NCBI RefSeq assembly: GCF_001685015.1
Contig: NZ_MAYT01000002.1
Coordinates: 33,221-97,220, forward strand
Direction of reading: 5' to 3'
Length of the DNA stretch: 64,000 bases
Source of the DNA: Pseudobacillus wudalianchiensis
GTDB lineage: Bacteria; Bacillota; Bacilli; Bacillales; Domibacillaceae
How positions within the stretch are numbered: position 1 is the stretch's first letter; every line of letters starts with the position of its first letter. The position numbers were made by a program, and so were the translations under genes. The notes below the pieces were generated by a model. It searched no databases. It was not told where the DNA came from and saw only the letters and a list, made by a program, of their open reading frames with translations. Below, in pieces: positions 10,077-20,069 of this stretch.

Positions 10077-11369
10077 ATGACGTCAGTAGTAGTAGTCGGA
10101 ACACAGTGGGGCGATGAAGGGAAAGGAAAAATTACTGATTTCCTTTCAGAAAACGCAGAAGTAGTAGCTCGTTATCAAGGCGGTAACAATGCAGGACATA
10201 CGATTAAATTCAATAACGTTACGTATAAGCTTCATTTAATTCCATCAGGGATTTTTTATGATGATAAAATTTGTGTCATTGGCAACGGAATGGTCGTTGA
10301 TCCAAAAGCATTGATTCAAGAACTAAAATATTTACACGAGCATGGTGTATCGACAGACAACCTGCGTATTAGCAACCGTGCCCATGTGATTCTTCCTTAC
10401 CACCTGAAAATCGATGAGGTGGAAGAGGAGCGCAAAGGTGCCAACAAGATTGGTACGACTAAGAAAGGCATCGGACCTGCTTACATGGATAAAGCAGCTC
10501 GTATCGGTATCCGTATGGCTGATCTTCTAGATCGTAAAGCGTTTGAAGAGAAGCTGACTCGAAATTTAGAAGAAAAGAATCGTCTACTTGAACGTTTCTA
10601 TGAAACAGAAGGCTTCGAGCTTAAAGACATCTTTGAAGAGTATTATGAATATGGCCAACAAATTAAACAATACGTGTGTGATACATCTGTTGTTTTGAAT
10701 GATGCTCTTGATGAAGGACGTCGCGTATTATTTGAAGGTGCACAAGGTGTTATGCTGGATATTGATCAAGGTACTTACCCGTTCGTTACTTCTTCTAACC
10801 CAGTTGCCGGTGGTGTAACCATTGGATCAGGTGTGGGACCAACAAAGATTAATCACGTGGTTGGTGTTTCTAAAGCCTATACAACTCGTGTAGGGGATGG
10901 TCCATTCCCAACAGAATTGATTAATGAAATTGGTGATCGAATTCGTGAAGTGGGCCGGGAATACGGTACAACAACTGGCCGTCCACGCCGTGTAGGATGG
11001 TTTGACAGCGTCGTCGTCCGTCATGCCCGCCGGGTAAGTGGATTGACTGACTTGTCTCTTAATTCCATTGACGTACTTACTGGCATTGAAACGTTAAAAA
11101 TTTGCACAGCTTACCGTTATAAAGGTGAGATTATTGAGGAATTCCCGGCTAATTTAAATGTTCTAGCAGAGTGTGAGCCAGTATATGAAGAGCTGCCTGG
11201 CTGGACAGAAGATATTACCGGCTGCAAGACGTTGAGTGAGCTTCCTGAAAATGCTCGTCATTATCTAGAGCGCGTATCTCAACTGACAGGTATTCCGTTA
11301 TCCATTTTCTCAGTAGGTCCTGACCGCAACCAAACAAATGTTGTTCGCAGTGTCTGGGCACAAAGATAA
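10077..11369 (+). CDS. purA: Adenylosuccinate synthetase
   Basis: Catalyses the GTP-dependent condensation of IMP with aspartate, the first committed step to AMP. The N-terminal P-loop-like motif GDEGKGK (residues 12-18) with catalytic D13, and H41 in NNAGHT, are present; [11 protein letters not shown] and the GTP-binding C terminus are also conserved. Length of 430 aa equals Bacillus PurA. ATG start follows CGGAGGTG. The gene is monocistronic, with its own PurR-type operator and a terminator at about 11.55 kb. Confidence 0.99.
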   Translation: MTSVVVVGTQWGDEGKGKITDFLSENAEVVARYQGGNNAGHTIKFNNVTYKLHLIPSGIFYDDKICVIGNGMVVDPKALIQELKYLHEHGVSTDNLRISNRAHVILPYHLKIDEVEEERKGANKIGTTKKGIGPAYMDKAARIGIRMADLLDRKAFEEKLTRNLEEKNRLLERFYETEGFELKDIFEEYYEYGQQIKQYVCDTSVVLNDALDEGRRVLFEGAQGVMLDIDQGTYPFVTSSNPVAGGVTIGSGVGPTKINHVVGVSKAYTTRVGDGPFPTELINEIGDRIREVGREYGTTTGRPRRVGWFDSVVVRHARRVSGLTDLSLNSIDVLTGIETLKICTAYRYKGEIIEEFPANLNVLAECEPVYEELPGWTEDITGCKTLSELPENARHYLERVSQLTGIPLSIFSVGPDRNQTNVVRSVWAQR

Positions 11370-11532
11370 TAAATTGTCTAAAATCTAAGGCAATTGACAA
11401 ACGCTCGCTTTCTTGCCTGTCTGTGGTGCTCACGGCCCTTGTGGTCTATCCGCTCCTCATCAAGATTTGTGCCTTGAAAGACGACTGTTTTCAATTAGCC
11501 TCAGGAGATATATAAAATAACTTTTATAGTCT

Positions 11533-11568
11533 AAACCCGTTTCCTCTTTTGAGAAAACGGGTTTTTTT
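11533..11568 (+). terminator. purA terminator
   Basis: aaacccgttt pairs with aaacgggttt and is followed by seven T. The 160 bases between the purA stop and this hairpin (11370-11532) hold no gene I can support. Confidence 0.8.
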
Positions 11569-11703
11569 GTAAGAAAAAAAGCCTATAGAGTTTTTTCTGC
11601 ACAGGTCAAAGTAACTGATTTATTTTTATTGTTTACTAAATTGCTTTTTTACAGGCATTTTCCAATCGTTTTATTTTTTTCGACAATTTTTTTTAAAAAC
11701 CTG

Positions 11704-11732
11704 TTGTCAGACATTTAACTATGTGATAATAT
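11704..11732 (+). promoter_or_regulatory. Promoter of the tRNA cluster
   Basis: TTGTCA (11704-11709), a 17-base spacer and TAATAT (11727-11732) lie about 32 bases upstream of tRNA-Lys, a good sigma-A promoter for the stable-RNA genes. Confidence 0.7.
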
Positions 11733-11764
11733 TAACAACGTTGCTAAGAACAAGCACTAAATAC

Positions 11765-11840
11765 GAGCCATTAGCTCAGTCGGTAGAGCATCTGACTTTT
11801 AATCAGAGGGTCGAAGGTTCGAGTCCTTCATGGCTCACCA
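11765..11840 (+). tRNA. tRNA-Lys (anticodon TTT)
   Basis: The acceptor arms GAGCCAT/ATGGCTC, a D loop TAGCTCAGTCGGTAGAGC, anticodon stem ctgac/atcag around TTT and T loop GGTTCGAGTCC fold as a cloverleaf. The 3' CCA is encoded. Confidence 0.97.
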
Positions 11841-11853
11841 TTTTTATTAGGAT

Positions 11854-11925
11854 GGCCCCTTGGTCAAGCGGTTAAGACACCGCCCTTTCACGGCGGTAAC
11901 ACGGGTTCGAATCCCGTAGGGGTCA
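11854..11925 (+). tRNA. tRNA-Glu (anticodon TTC)
   Basis: Acceptor GGCCCCT pairs with AGGGGTC; the anticodon stem ccgcc/ggcgg surrounds CTTTCAC with anticodon TTC; T arm GGGTTCGAATCCC. CCA is not encoded and must be added enzymatically. Confidence 0.96.
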
Positions 11926-12112
11926 TTAATTAGAAAAGCGCAGCCGACTGCATTGGGGCGACAAGCATAAGACAGGCTGATGGAATGGTGTTTTTCAGCC
12001 ATGTAGTCAGATTGGCTTATGACCTCGAGACCCAAGGAGGCGCAGCTAGACAAGAAAAGTGAAGGGTGCTTGATCAGTGCACTAGCGCCTGCAGCTAGAC
12101 AATATTTTATAC
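11926..12112 (+). repeat. Non-coding spacer with 12-base direct repeats inside the tRNA cluster
   Basis: No gene is seen. The motif GCAGCTAGACAA occurs at 12042-12053 and again at 12091-12102, and ggctga/tcagcc (11976-12000) can form a hairpin. The motif recalls, from memory, the ends of dispersed repeats common between Bacillaceae genes; I could not test this. Confidence 0.45.
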
Positions 12113-12189
12113 GGTCCGGTAGTTCAGTTGGTTAGAATGCCTGCCTGTCACGCAGGAGGTCGCGGGTTCGAGTCCCGTCCGGACCGCCA
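12113..12189 (+). tRNA. tRNA-Asp (anticodon GTC)
   Basis: Acceptor GGTCCGG pairs with CCGGACC; the anticodon stem cctgc/gcagg holds CTGTCAC with anticodon GTC; T arm CGGGTTCGAGTCCCG. CCA is encoded. Confidence 0.97.
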
Positions 12190-12339
12190 TTTTAATAACC
12201 GTTTAATTTAATGAATCCTATTTTCCCAGATGACGGCCACTACTTCATGAGTTTACTTCAATGTTGGCCGCATCATTTTTTACAGCAACCTAGTAGCTTT
12301 ATCGTAGAGAGCACTTGCGTTGTACTACATACTTATTAT

Positions 12340-12412
12340 GGCTCAGTAGCTCAGTCGGTAGAGCAATGGACTGAAAATCCATGTGTCGGCGGTTCGATTC
12401 CGTCCTGAGCCA
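12340..12412 (+). tRNA. tRNA-Phe (anticodon GAA)
   Basis: Acceptor GGCTCAG pairs with CTGAGCC; anticodon stem tggac/atcca-type surrounds CTGAAAA with anticodon GAA; T arm GCGGTTCGATTCCGT. CCA is not encoded. About 150 bases separate it from tRNA-Asp, with no gene between. Confidence 0.96.
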
Positions 12413-12419
12413 TCAAAGA

Positions 12420-12457
12420 AGCATTGCGACGATGATAACTCTCGCAGTGCTTTTTTT
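12420..12457 (+). terminator. Terminator of the tRNA cluster
   Basis: agcattgcga and tcgcagtgct pair at nine of ten positions and are followed by seven T. Confidence 0.85.
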
Positions 12458-12710
12458 CATACAAATAAAAGTTTCCAGTTTCCTGAAAAAGATGAAAACC
12501 GGTGCTTTTCATGATAAAGTTATTGAGGAGCTATTCAATATCGTATAGATACAGGGTCGTTTGTCTTTACAACGGCCTGTTTGTAGTAGTATTTTCCACA
12601 TTCTGTTTAAATGTTAGATCAAACTGTTTTCTAAGGAAAATATGATAAAATAGTAGAATCATCTTTTCTAAAATTGAATGCTGTGAGACTGAAGAAATGA
12701 GGAGAAGAAC

Positions 12711-13421
12711 ATGCAAAAGAAAATATTAGTCGTAGATGATGAGAGGCCCATTGCTGACATTCTACAATTTAATTTAAAAAAAGAGGGTTATGACGTTCAC
12801 TGTGCTTACGACGGTGACCAGGCAGTAGAAATGGTAGAAGAACTACAGCCTGATTTAATATTGCTTGATATTATGCTTCCGGGACGCGATGGAATGGAAG
12901 TGTGTCGGGAAGTAAGAAAAAAATATGAAATGCCAATTGTCATGCTGACAGCAAAAGATTCAGAAATTGATAAGGTGCTCGGTCTGGAGCTTGGGGCGGA
13001 TGACTATGTAACGAAACCATTCAGCACGAGAGAATTGATCGCCCGTGTGAAAGCGAATCTGCGCCGCCATCAGGCAGCTCCTCCGCAGTCAGAGGAGGAA
13101 GAAGACACGAATGAAATTTCAGTGGGAATGTTAACGATTCATCCGGATGCCTATGTTGTCTCTAAACGTGGTGAAACGATTGAATTGACACACCGTGAGT
13201 TCGAGCTTCTTCATTATTTAGCGAAGCATATTGGACAAGTCATGACGCGGGAGCATTTGTTACAGACCGTGTGGGGCTATGATTATTATGGTGATGTCCG
13301 CACCGTGGATGTAACAGTCCGTCGCCTTCGTGAAAAGATTGAAGATAATCCAAGCCACCCTTCATGGATTGTGACAAGAAGAGGGGTAGGTTACTACTTG
13401 CGCAATCCTGAACAGGAGTAA
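12711..13421 (+). CDS. walR: Essential response regulator WalR (YycF)
   Basis: OmpR/PhoB-type regulator of cell-wall turnover genes (autolysins, wall hydrolases). Receiver domain residues D9, D10, phospho-acceptor D53 and K in VTKPFS are visible, followed by a linker and a winged-helix DNA-binding domain with the conserved end [19 protein letters not shown] start behind GAGGAGAA. The first gene of walRKHIJ, six bases before walK. The 250 bases upstream after the tRNA terminator carry the promoter region; a TATGATAAAAT near 12641 is a plausible -10 area. Confidence 0.99.
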   Translation: MQKKILVVDDERPIADILQFNLKKEGYDVHCAYDGDQAVEMVEELQPDLILLDIMLPGRDGMEVCREVRKKYEMPIVMLTAKDSEIDKVLGLELGADDYVTKPFSTRELIARVKANLRRHQAAPPQSEEEEDTNEISVGMLTIHPDAYVVSKRGETIELTHREFELLHYLAKHIGQVMTREHLLQTVWGYDYYGDVRTVDVTVRRLREKIEDNPSHPSWIVTRRGVGYYLRNPEQE

Positions 13422-13426
13422 CATTC

Positions 13427-15250
13427 ATGAAAAGAGTTGGCTTTTTTCGGTCGATACAACTAAAGTTTGTGTTAATTTACGTATTGCTTATCTTGTTTGC
13501 GATGCAAATTATCGGTGTGTATTTTGTCAAGGAGCTTGAGGAGAAGCTCCTGACAAATTTTAAAACCTCTCTTCAAGAGCGCGTAAATCTTCTTGAATAC
13601 AATCTAAGAGAAGAAATGCTGAAAGAGAGGACAGAAGAAACACCGACTCTTGAGCAGGATATCCGGAGAATATTAGAAGACTTCGCAGCACCGGATGTGT
13701 CGGAGGTTCGTGTTATTGACCACCGCAGCCGCATTATTGGCACATCTGACTCGAATAGGCAGGGGATTATTGGTCAGAGGATTACAGATATTTCGGTGAA
13801 GCGGACGCTTTCCCTCGGTGCAGAAGAAGATAAAATGTATATAGACCAACAATCAAATAAGAGAATTTGGGTCTATACTTCTCCAATTATTTCTAATAGG
13901 GAAGTCATTGGGGCTATCTATTTAATTGGCAAAGTTGAAACCGTGTTTGGCCAGATGGAAGAAATCAATGAAATCTTGTTTTCGGCTACTGCGCTTGCTT
14001 TAGGTCTAACAGCTATACTTGGTATTTTACTAGCGAGAACCATTACTCGTCCTATTACTGATATGCGCCGGCAGGCCGTGGCATTAGGAAAAGGAAACTT
14101 TTCGCGTAAGGTAAAAGTGTATGGACAGGATGAAATTGGTGAACTGGCGATTACGTTTAATAACTTAACGAAACGGCTTCAGGAAGCCCAGGCAACGACA
14201 GAAGGAGAGAGAAGAAAGCTGTCTTCTGTGCTGTCGTATATGACGGATGGAGTTATTGCTACTGATCGAAAAGGCCGTGTGATTTTAATCAATGAACCAG
14301 CATCAAAGCTGTTAAATGTTTCACGTGAAACGGTTATTTCACAACATATTACTAATTTACTCGGCCTTGAAAAAGAATATACCTTTGATGATTTGCTAAA
14401 TGAACAAGACTCGGTCATTTTAGATTACAGCAATGATGACCAGCCGTATGTACTGCGGGCTAATTTTTCAGTTATTCAAAAAGATACAGGCTTTGTAAAT
14501 GGTTTGATTGCAGTCCTTCACGATATAACGGAACAAGAAAAAATTGAAATGGATCGCCGTGAGTTTGTTGCGAACGTGTCTCATGAATTGAGAACACCGT
14601 TAACAACGATGAGAAGTTATTTAGAAGCATTAGCAGAAGGGGCATGGCAGGATGCCGATATTGCTCCACACTTCTTAGAAGTCACGCAAACCGAGACAGA
14701 GCGAATGATTCGTCTTGTTAATGACTTATTGCAATTGTCTAAGTTTGATAGCCGTGACTATCAGCTGACGAAGAAAGACGTCGACTTCACGGAGTTCTTT
14801 AACCGGATCATTGATCGATTCGAAATGACGAAATCGCAAGATGTTACCTTTAAACGTAAATTACCGCGTTATCCAATTTACGTCGAAATAGATACCGATA
14901 AGTTAACGCAGGTGATTGATAATATTATTTCTAATGCATTAAAGTATTCCCCAGAAGGTGGTCAGGTTACTTTTAAAGTAGAGGAAAAAAGCGATAAAAT
15001 TGAAATTAGCATTCGCGACCAAGGAATGGGGATTCCAAAGAAGAATCTTGATCGGATCTTTGAACGCTTTTATCGTGTCGATCGGGCACGTTCCCGCAAA
15101 ATGGGCGGAACTGGTCTAGGATTAGCGATTGCAAAAGAAATGATTACTGCCCATGACGGCCACATTTGGGCAACGAGTGTTGAAGGAAAGGGAACGACCA
15201 TTTTCTTTACGCTTCCTTATGAAATGTCTCAAGAGGATGATTGGTCATGA
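13427..15250 (+). CDS. walK: Sensor histidine kinase WalK (YycG)
   Basis: Membrane kinase that phosphorylates WalR in response to cell-wall state. First helix about 12-30, an extracellular PAS/Cache-like domain to about 182, second helix about 184-206, HAMP about 207-258, a cytoplasmic PAS domain (about 262-365), the dimerisation H-box VSHELRTPL with H386, and an HATPase domain with N, G1 (DQGMGIP) and G2 (GGTGLGLA) boxes. Length 607 aa is typical. The stop overlaps the walH start codon. Confidence 0.98.
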   Translation: MKRVGFFRSIQLKFVLIYVLLILFAMQIIGVYFVKELEEKLLTNFKTSLQERVNLLEYNLREEMLKERTEETPTLEQDIRRILEDFAAPDVSEVRVIDHRSRIIGTSDSNRQGIIGQRITDISVKRTLSLGAEEDKMYIDQQSNKRIWVYTSPIISNREVIGAIYLIGKVETVFGQMEEINEILFSATALALGLTAILGILLARTITRPITDMRRQAVALGKGNFSRKVKVYGQDEIGELAITFNNLTKRLQEAQATTEGERRKLSSVLSYMTDGVIATDRKGRVILINEPASKLLNVSRETVISQHITNLLGLEKEYTFDDLLNEQDSVILDYSNDDQPYVLRANFSVIQKDTGFVNGLIAVLHDITEQEKIEMDRREFVANVSHELRTPLTTMRSYLEALAEGAWQDADIAPHFLEVTQTETERMIRLVNDLLQLSKFDSRDYQLTKKDVDFTEFFNRIIDRFEMTKSQDVTFKRKLPRYPIYVEIDTDKLTQVIDNIISNALKYSPEGGQVTFKVEEKSDKIEISIRDQGMGIPKKNLDRIFERFYRVDRARSRKMGGTGLGLAIAKEMITAHDGHIWATSVEGKGTTIFFTLPYEMSQEDDWS

Positions 15251-16581
15251 AATATGAAAATTTGAAATCAATTGGGTTAGCGCTGCTCGTGGCAATCAGC
15301 ATTATCCTGACCTTAAGTATATGGAACTACCAACCAAATTACGAAACGATTAAGAGAGATAACATTCACGAAGTATCTTCTATTAGTGAAACGAAAGAGG
15401 CCTCCCACTTAATAAAGCCTTCTAAGGTGCTGTTTCACAAGGAGGACGAGCATTACGGATCCACAAGAGATCTAGAAACAGACGAAATTATGAAGGAAAT
15501 GCAGAAGTGGACATTTACTAATACAGTAGATGTATCTAGTAGTTTAAGCCCGAAAGAGTTTGAAGAACTCCTCCATGGAGAAAATCGTTTGGAACTCATT
15601 TTTTCTGCTTTTATTCCTTTTTACACGATGAGTACTATTATCTCCTTTGAAGATGATTCTGTACCGAATGCCGTATTTGACCGGATCATTATTACAGACG
15701 TGGACACGGGAGAGAAGCGAGCCAATGTCTATTTTGTCTCAACAAGAGAGCATCTTGTTTTCCGTAGTCAAGTATCCTCTCAAAATCTTTCTGCGTTTAA
15801 AAAGCAGTTTATTAAAGATGCTGAAAAGTGGGAAGTGTACGTTGAGTATCCACTTGCTGCAAATGAAAAGTTGTTTCTTCCAAAAGAGCAGCCGATATTA
15901 TCTAGTTACAAATATTTGCCGGATGATATTAACATAGAGGACTTTAAAGACTTGCTGTTTAGTGATCCAAGCTTAGTGAAAAAAGGTTCAAAAGCAAATG
16001 GTGAGGAGTATACAGACGGCTCTACATTAATGAAAGTTGATTACGAGACGAAAATGATTTTTTATGTAAATCCGGCCAAAGAATCTGAGATTAACAGCCC
16101 AGGGAGCCTGCATGATTTGCTGGACAAGAGCATTAAGTTTATTAATGAACATAGCGGATGGACAGATCAATATCGATTATTCGAAGCCAATCCTGGATCT
16201 TCTACAGTTGGTTATCGGTTATTTAAAAATGGCTTGCCTGTGTTTAATAAGCAAGGCATGGCAGAAATTAAACAAGTATGGGGACAAGATAAGATTTATC
16301 AGTATACTCGTCCTTATTTCACGTTGGATATTTCTCTCCCATCGGAAGGAGAAGAGGTTACCTTGCCTGATAGTGCTTCTGTGCTAGAACAAGTGAAAAA
16401 ACAGCCAGGATTTGAACCTAAACTGCTAGAGGACATGACAGTAGGATATCAGTTGCTGCCAGATCCTCAATCATCTAAAATTCTTGTTCTTGAGCCTGCT
16501 TGGTTCTATAAATATGGAGGCCATTGGGAATACCTCTCATTTACTAAGAAGACGGAGGGAAGCGTCCATGGATTGGAGTAA
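15247..16581 (+). CDS. walH: WalK-inhibitory membrane protein WalH (YycH)
   Basis: Bitopic membrane protein that with WalI holds WalK in check at the division site. A single N-terminal helix (about 9-27) anchors a large extracellular domain of about 415 residues. I choose ATG 15247, whose last two bases overlap the walK TGA, rather than the TTG at 15241; AGAGGA lies about nine bases upstream. Its 3' end overlaps walI by 14 bases. Operon position and topology identify it better than sequence motifs, because the family diverges fast. Confidence 0.93.
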   Translation: MKYENLKSIGLALLVAISIILTLSIWNYQPNYETIKRDNIHEVSSISETKEASHLIKPSKVLFHKEDEHYGSTRDLETDEIMKEMQKWTFTNTVDVSSSLSPKEFEELLHGENRLELIFSAFIPFYTMSTIISFEDDSVPNAVFDRIIITDVDTGEKRANVYFVSTREHLVFRSQVSSQNLSAFKKQFIKDAEKWEVYVEYPLAANEKLFLPKEQPILSSYKYLPDDINIEDFKDLLFSDPSLVKKGSKANGEEYTDGSTLMKVDYETKMIFYVNPAKESEINSPGSLHDLLDKSIKFINEHSGWTDQYRLFEANPGSSTVGYRLFKNGLPVFNKQGMAEIKQVWGQDKIYQYTRPYFTLDISLPSEGEEVTLPDSASVLEQVKKQPGFEPKLLEDMTVGYQLLPDPQSSKILVLEPAWFYKYGGHWEYLSFTKKTEGSVHGLE

Positions 16582-17356
16582 AACGAAAACAATCTTTATT
16601 ACAGTTTTTCTCATTTTGGACATATTTCTCTTGGCTGTATTTTTAAATAAACATAGTGCAAGTCAATTCGAGTTTATCAAAGAAGCCTCCATTGAAGACA
16701 AATTAAGATCTTATAACATCGAATATGGTAAGTTACCCGAGGAAGTAAGTGAAGAGTCCATTATCACCGCTAAATCAAAAAGTTTTACTAAAAAAGAGAT
16801 TAGTCTCCTGCAAAATCAAAACGTTAAGCTTTCTGACGACCAAACTGTTTTAGAGAGTTATTTGCAAAAGCCAGTCAAGCTTGGTGAGAAAAAACTGGAT
16901 GATCTTAAATCCTTTGTTGAAAATAATGTTCTTTTCGGTGATCAATACCAATATTGGGAGATTGATAACGAAGAAAATAAAGTTATTTTTTATCAGCATT
17001 ACAAAGATAAGAAGCTATTTGAAATTAAAAACGGCAAGCTCGAAGTAGGTTTGAATAGTAATGGAGAAATTATTGATTACAGGCAGACTATGCTGGAAGA
17101 TCTCGAGGAAAATGGCCAAGAAGAAACTATTTTGTCTGCCCATCAAGCCATTCAGACACTATACAAGAACGGTCTCATTAAGCCTAACAGTAAAATTTCT
17201 GATGTAGAACTTGGCTACTATACTTTTGTGCACTTAACAGAATTACAAGTACTGTCGCCTACTTGGTACTTTAAAATTAAAAACGGCAATAAAACAGAAA
17301 AGATGTTTGTGAATGCTTTCGACGGATCGATTTATAAGAATGAGAAAAACAGCTAA
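16568..17356 (+). CDS. walI: WalK-regulatory membrane protein WalI (YycI)
   Basis: Bitopic protein partner of WalH. Begins MDWSKTKTIFITVFLILDIF, with the hallmark N-terminal membrane helix, and has an extracellular YycI domain; 262 aa. The start is the ATG at 16568 preceded by GGAGGG, well downstream of the longer open frame. Translation probably couples to walH, whose last 14 bases overlap. Confidence 0.93.
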   Translation: MDWSKTKTIFITVFLILDIFLLAVFLNKHSASQFEFIKEASIEDKLRSYNIEYGKLPEEVSEESIITAKSKSFTKKEISLLQNQNVKLSDDQTVLESYLQKPVKLGEKKLDDLKSFVENNVLFGDQYQYWEIDNEENKVIFYQHYKDKKLFEIKNGKLEVGLNSNGEIIDYRQTMLEDLEENGQEETILSAHQAIQTLYKNGLIKPNSKISDVELGYYTFVHLTELQVLSPTWYFKIKNGNKTEKMFVNAFDGSIYKNEKNS

Positions 17357-17377
17357 TGATAGATGGAGTGAAGCAAC

Positions 17378-18172
17378 ATGACTTTGCGTTTTAGCGTTCT
17401 GGCAAGCGGCAGTACAGGAAATGCTTTCTACGTGGAAACAGAGGATCAAGCATTTTTAGTAGATGCCGGATTGAGCGGTAAGCAAATGGAGGGGCTGTTT
17501 GCTTCCATTGACCGTGAATTAAAGAACTTAACAGGTATCCTTGTGACACATGAACATAGTGATCATATTAAAGGGCTTGGTGTACTTGCCAGAAAATATA
17601 AACTGCCAATTTATGCGAATGAAAAGACGTGGAAGGCGATGGACAAGTTAACAGGCAACATCGATACAGAGCAAAAATTCACATTTGACATGGAAACGGT
17701 GCAAAGTTTCGGAGATTTGGATATTGAGTCATTTGGTGTATCACACGATGCAGCTGAGCCGATGTTCTATGTTTTCCATCATGAAGACAAGAAACTAGCG
17801 TTAATTACGGATACAGGCTATGTCAGTGATCGCATGAAAGGCGTCATTAAAAACGCGGACGCCTATGTATTTGAAAGCAACCACGATGTTCAAATGCTTC
17901 GTGTGGGCCGTTATCCGTGGAATATTAAACGCCGTATTCTAGGTGATTTCGGCCACGTATCGAATGAGGATGCTGCGATCGCCATGAGTGACGTGATTGG
18001 TGACCGGACAAAACGGATTTATCTGGCACACTTAAGCCAAGATAATAATATGAAAGACTTGGCAAAAATGAGCGTCACACAAACGCTTGAAATGAAAGAC
18101 ATGCCAGTCGGCGAACAATTTGAACTCTTGCATACCGATCCGAAAGTACCAACCCTGCTAACAGAGCTTTAA
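17378..18172 (+). CDS. walJ: Metallo-beta-lactamase-fold exonuclease WalJ (YycJ)
   Basis: Metal-dependent nuclease of the lactamase fold, last gene of the wal operon. The metal motif THEHSDH supplies H58, H60, D62 and H63, and FESNHD plus LAHLSQDN complete the site. Length 264 aa is normal. Published work on the B. subtilis protein reports 5'-3' DNA exonuclease activity with a role in mismatch repair; the link to cell-wall signalling is by operon only. A terminator follows directly. Confidence 0.95.
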   Translation: MTLRFSVLASGSTGNAFYVETEDQAFLVDAGLSGKQMEGLFASIDRELKNLTGILVTHEHSDHIKGLGVLARKYKLPIYANEKTWKAMDKLTGNIDTEQKFTFDMETVQSFGDLDIESFGVSHDAAEPMFYVFHHEDKKLALITDTGYVSDRMKGVIKNADAYVFESNHDVQMLRVGRYPWNIKRRILGDFGHVSNEDAAIAMSDVIGDRTKRIYLAHLSQDNNMKDLAKMSVTQTLEMKDMPVGEQFELLHTDPKVPTLLTEL

Positions 18173-18182
18173 CCTATAAACA

Positions 18183-18216
18183 AAACCGTCTGAGTGCTGA
18201 ATCAGGCGGTTTTTTT
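18183..18216 (+). terminator. Terminator of the wal operon
   Basis: aaaccgtctga pairs with tcaggcggttt and is followed by seven T. Confidence 0.85.
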
Positions 18217-18341
18217 ATAGATTATTGTAAAGGAAGGGCCGGGCGGTATGGCATTTTTGTTGAATTTTTTGACTAGAGCGTTATAATTTGTGCTACATGG
18301 GGAAAATAACTGAAAGTATGTAGTGGAAAGGGTGAGGGTGT

Positions 18342-19556
18342 TTGGGCTATTATGATGATGACAAAGCCAATGGCCGATATCAGCGCGGCCCCCGGAAAAG
18401 CGGTTATTTTTTAGCTAGTCTGGCGGGGCTTATTATAGGGGCGCTGCTTGTAATTTTAGTGCTTCCTAAGCTGGCTGATTATAATGTATTACCAAATGAA
18501 CAAGAAGATAAAAACGTACAAATCGAACCAAATAAGGAGCAGCCAAAAGGGCAAGAGGTTTCGCTCAATGTTACAACCGATGTGACTAAAGCAGTCGATA
18601 AAGCGCAGGATGCAGTCGTCGGGATTACGAACATTCAATCCGGCAGCTTTTGGGAAGGGGAATCTGCCCAGCCAGCCGGAACAGGTTCTGGTGTTATTTA
18701 TAAAAAAACCGGCGATAAGGCATACGTGGTCACAAATAATCATGTTGTGCAAGGTGCCCAGCAATTAGAGGTCACTCTAGCGGACGGAACGAAAGTCCCC
18801 GCAAAGCTTCGGGGTACAGATATTTGGAGCGACTTAGCGGTCGTTGAAATAGACGGAAAAAATGTAAAGAAAGTAGCTGAGTTTGGTGACTCGGACGCAT
18901 TAAAAGCTGGAGAGCCTGTCATTGCCATCGGGAATCCGCTCGGTTTGGAGTTTTCCGGATCAGTCACCCAGGGAGTGATCTCAGGGCTGGAGCGTGCGAT
19001 ACCGGTTGATATAAATGGTGACGGTGAAGTGGACTGGCAGGCAGAAGTTCTGCAGACGGATGCGGCAATTAATCCAGGTAACAGCGGCGGTGCCCTCGTG
19101 AATATTGGCGGGCAGGTTGTTGGCATCAATTCTATGAAAATTGCCCAGCAATCAGTAGAAGGTATCGGTTTATCAATCCCCATTAATTTTGCAAAACCCA
19201 TTATCAATAATTTAGAAACTAAAGGCAAAATGGTCCGTCCAGCAATGGGTGTGACCCTTAGAAACGTTAATGAAATACCAGCCTACCATCAGCAGGAAAC
19301 GTTGAAACTTCCGAAAAACATTACTGATGGAGCGATGGTAGAACAGGTTTATCCTAATACGCCAGCTTCAAAAGCAGGCTTGCAGGAATTTGATGTCATT
19401 GTACAGCTCGACAATCAAAAGATACATGATATTTTAGAGCTTCGTAAATACATGTATAATAAGAAAAAAGTCGGCGATAAAATGGAAATCCATTTCTATC
19501 GCAATGGAAAATTGAGAAAAGAGACAATGACCCTAACTTCTGAAGAAGCACTGTAA
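18342..19556 (+). CDS. htrC: HtrA-family serine protease/chaperone HtrC (YycK)
   Basis: Membrane-anchored trypsin-like protease for extracytoplasmic protein quality control. Starts at TTG in MGYYDDDK, with GTGAGG upstream; no in-frame ATG fits. A cytoplasmic tail is followed by one helix (about 23-45), a protease domain with triad H134 (NNHVV), D164 (SDLAV) and S248 (GNSGGA), and one C-terminal PDZ domain (about 300-398). The 404-aa length and position between walJ and rlmH match B. subtilis htrC. It has its own promoter region and terminator. Confidence 0.95.
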   Translation: MGYYDDDKANGRYQRGPRKSGYFLASLAGLIIGALLVILVLPKLADYNVLPNEQEDKNVQIEPNKEQPKGQEVSLNVTTDVTKAVDKAQDAVVGITNIQSGSFWEGESAQPAGTGSGVIYKKTGDKAYVVTNNHVVQGAQQLEVTLADGTKVPAKLRGTDIWSDLAVVEIDGKNVKKVAEFGDSDALKAGEPVIAIGNPLGLEFSGSVTQGVISGLERAIPVDINGDGEVDWQAEVLQTDAAINPGNSGGALVNIGGQVVGINSMKIAQQSVEGIGLSIPINFAKPIINNLETKGKMVRPAMGVTLRNVNEIPAYHQQETLKLPKNITDGAMVEQVYPNTPASKAGLQEFDVIVQLDNQKIHDILELRKYMYNKKKVGDKMEIHFYRNGKLRKETMTLTSEEAL

Positions 19557-19564
19557 TGAAAAGA

Positions 19565-19599
19565 CGCAGAAAAGCGATGATGCTTTTCTGCGCTTTTTC
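19565..19599 (+). terminator. Terminator after htrC
   Basis: cgcagaaaagc and gcttttctgcg form a perfect 11-base stem with a short loop, followed by T residues. Confidence 0.85.
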
Positions 19600-19632
19600 G
19601 TGATAAACTATACAAGCAAAGGAGCGGATAGA

Positions 19633-19782
19633 ATGATTTATTGCTGTCAGGAACATACAGAGCTAGCCTTAGATGTAATCGTAGATGAATATGAAAAAGC
19701 TCCAGTCATCGAGAGGGTAGAAGACGAGAAGCGTTCATGTGAATATTGTCAAAAAGAAGCGGAATATGTAGTAGCAAACTAA
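19633..19782 (+). CDS. yyzF: Small CxxH/CxxC protein YyzF
   Basis: Protein of 49 aa with CCQEH near the start and CEYCQKEAEY near the end, the paired CxxH and CxxC motifs that define this Bacillaceae family and suggest one bound zinc. I choose ATG 19633, with AAAGGAGCG eight bases upstream, over the longer open frame from 19600. In B. subtilis yyzF sits at the same place between htrC and rlmH. Function is unknown. Confidence 0.85.
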   Translation: MIYCCQEHTELALDVIVDEYEKAPVIERVEDEKRSCEYCQKEAEYVVAN

Positions 19783-19798
19783 TATTCTCCCTACAAGA

Positions 19799-20044
19799 TG
19801 TGGATAGTTATTGTGAGTATGTGTATAACTTTTCGGAAAAAATAGAAAAATACCTGTGGATAAGTAAAAAAGAGCGACTTATACACAGGTTTGCTCTTTT
19901 TAAGGGCTATTTTGGCACCAGATGATTCGTTGTTTTTCGATAGGAATCGCCTCTTGGTATGAAATCGAAATTCAGTTTGAAAATTCGGATAAAAATAGAT
20001 GAGAATTTTCAGATTTGTGGATATGTGGATAGTTTTGTGGACAA
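19799..20044 (+). promoter_or_regulatory. Cluster of DnaA boxes
   Basis: At least six DnaA-box-like 9-mers lie in this 287-base gap. Perfect matches to TTATNCACA are at 19820-19828 (reverse), 19855-19863 (reverse) and 19879-19887 (forward); one-base variants are at 19799-19807, 20016-20024, 20024-20032 and 20036-20044. The boxes at 19855 and 19879 form an inverted repeat (cctgtggataagt / acttatacacagg). B. subtilis is known to carry intergenic DnaA-box clusters that restrain initiation; a DnaA-titrating or rlmH-controlling role here is inference. Confidence 0.75.
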
Positions 20045-20069
20045 CCTGTTTGTAAAGTGAGGAAATGCT

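Noticed and set aside
18740-19228. 162-codon minus-strand ORF within htrC
   Set aside because: Shadow of the conserved protease frame; no start signal.
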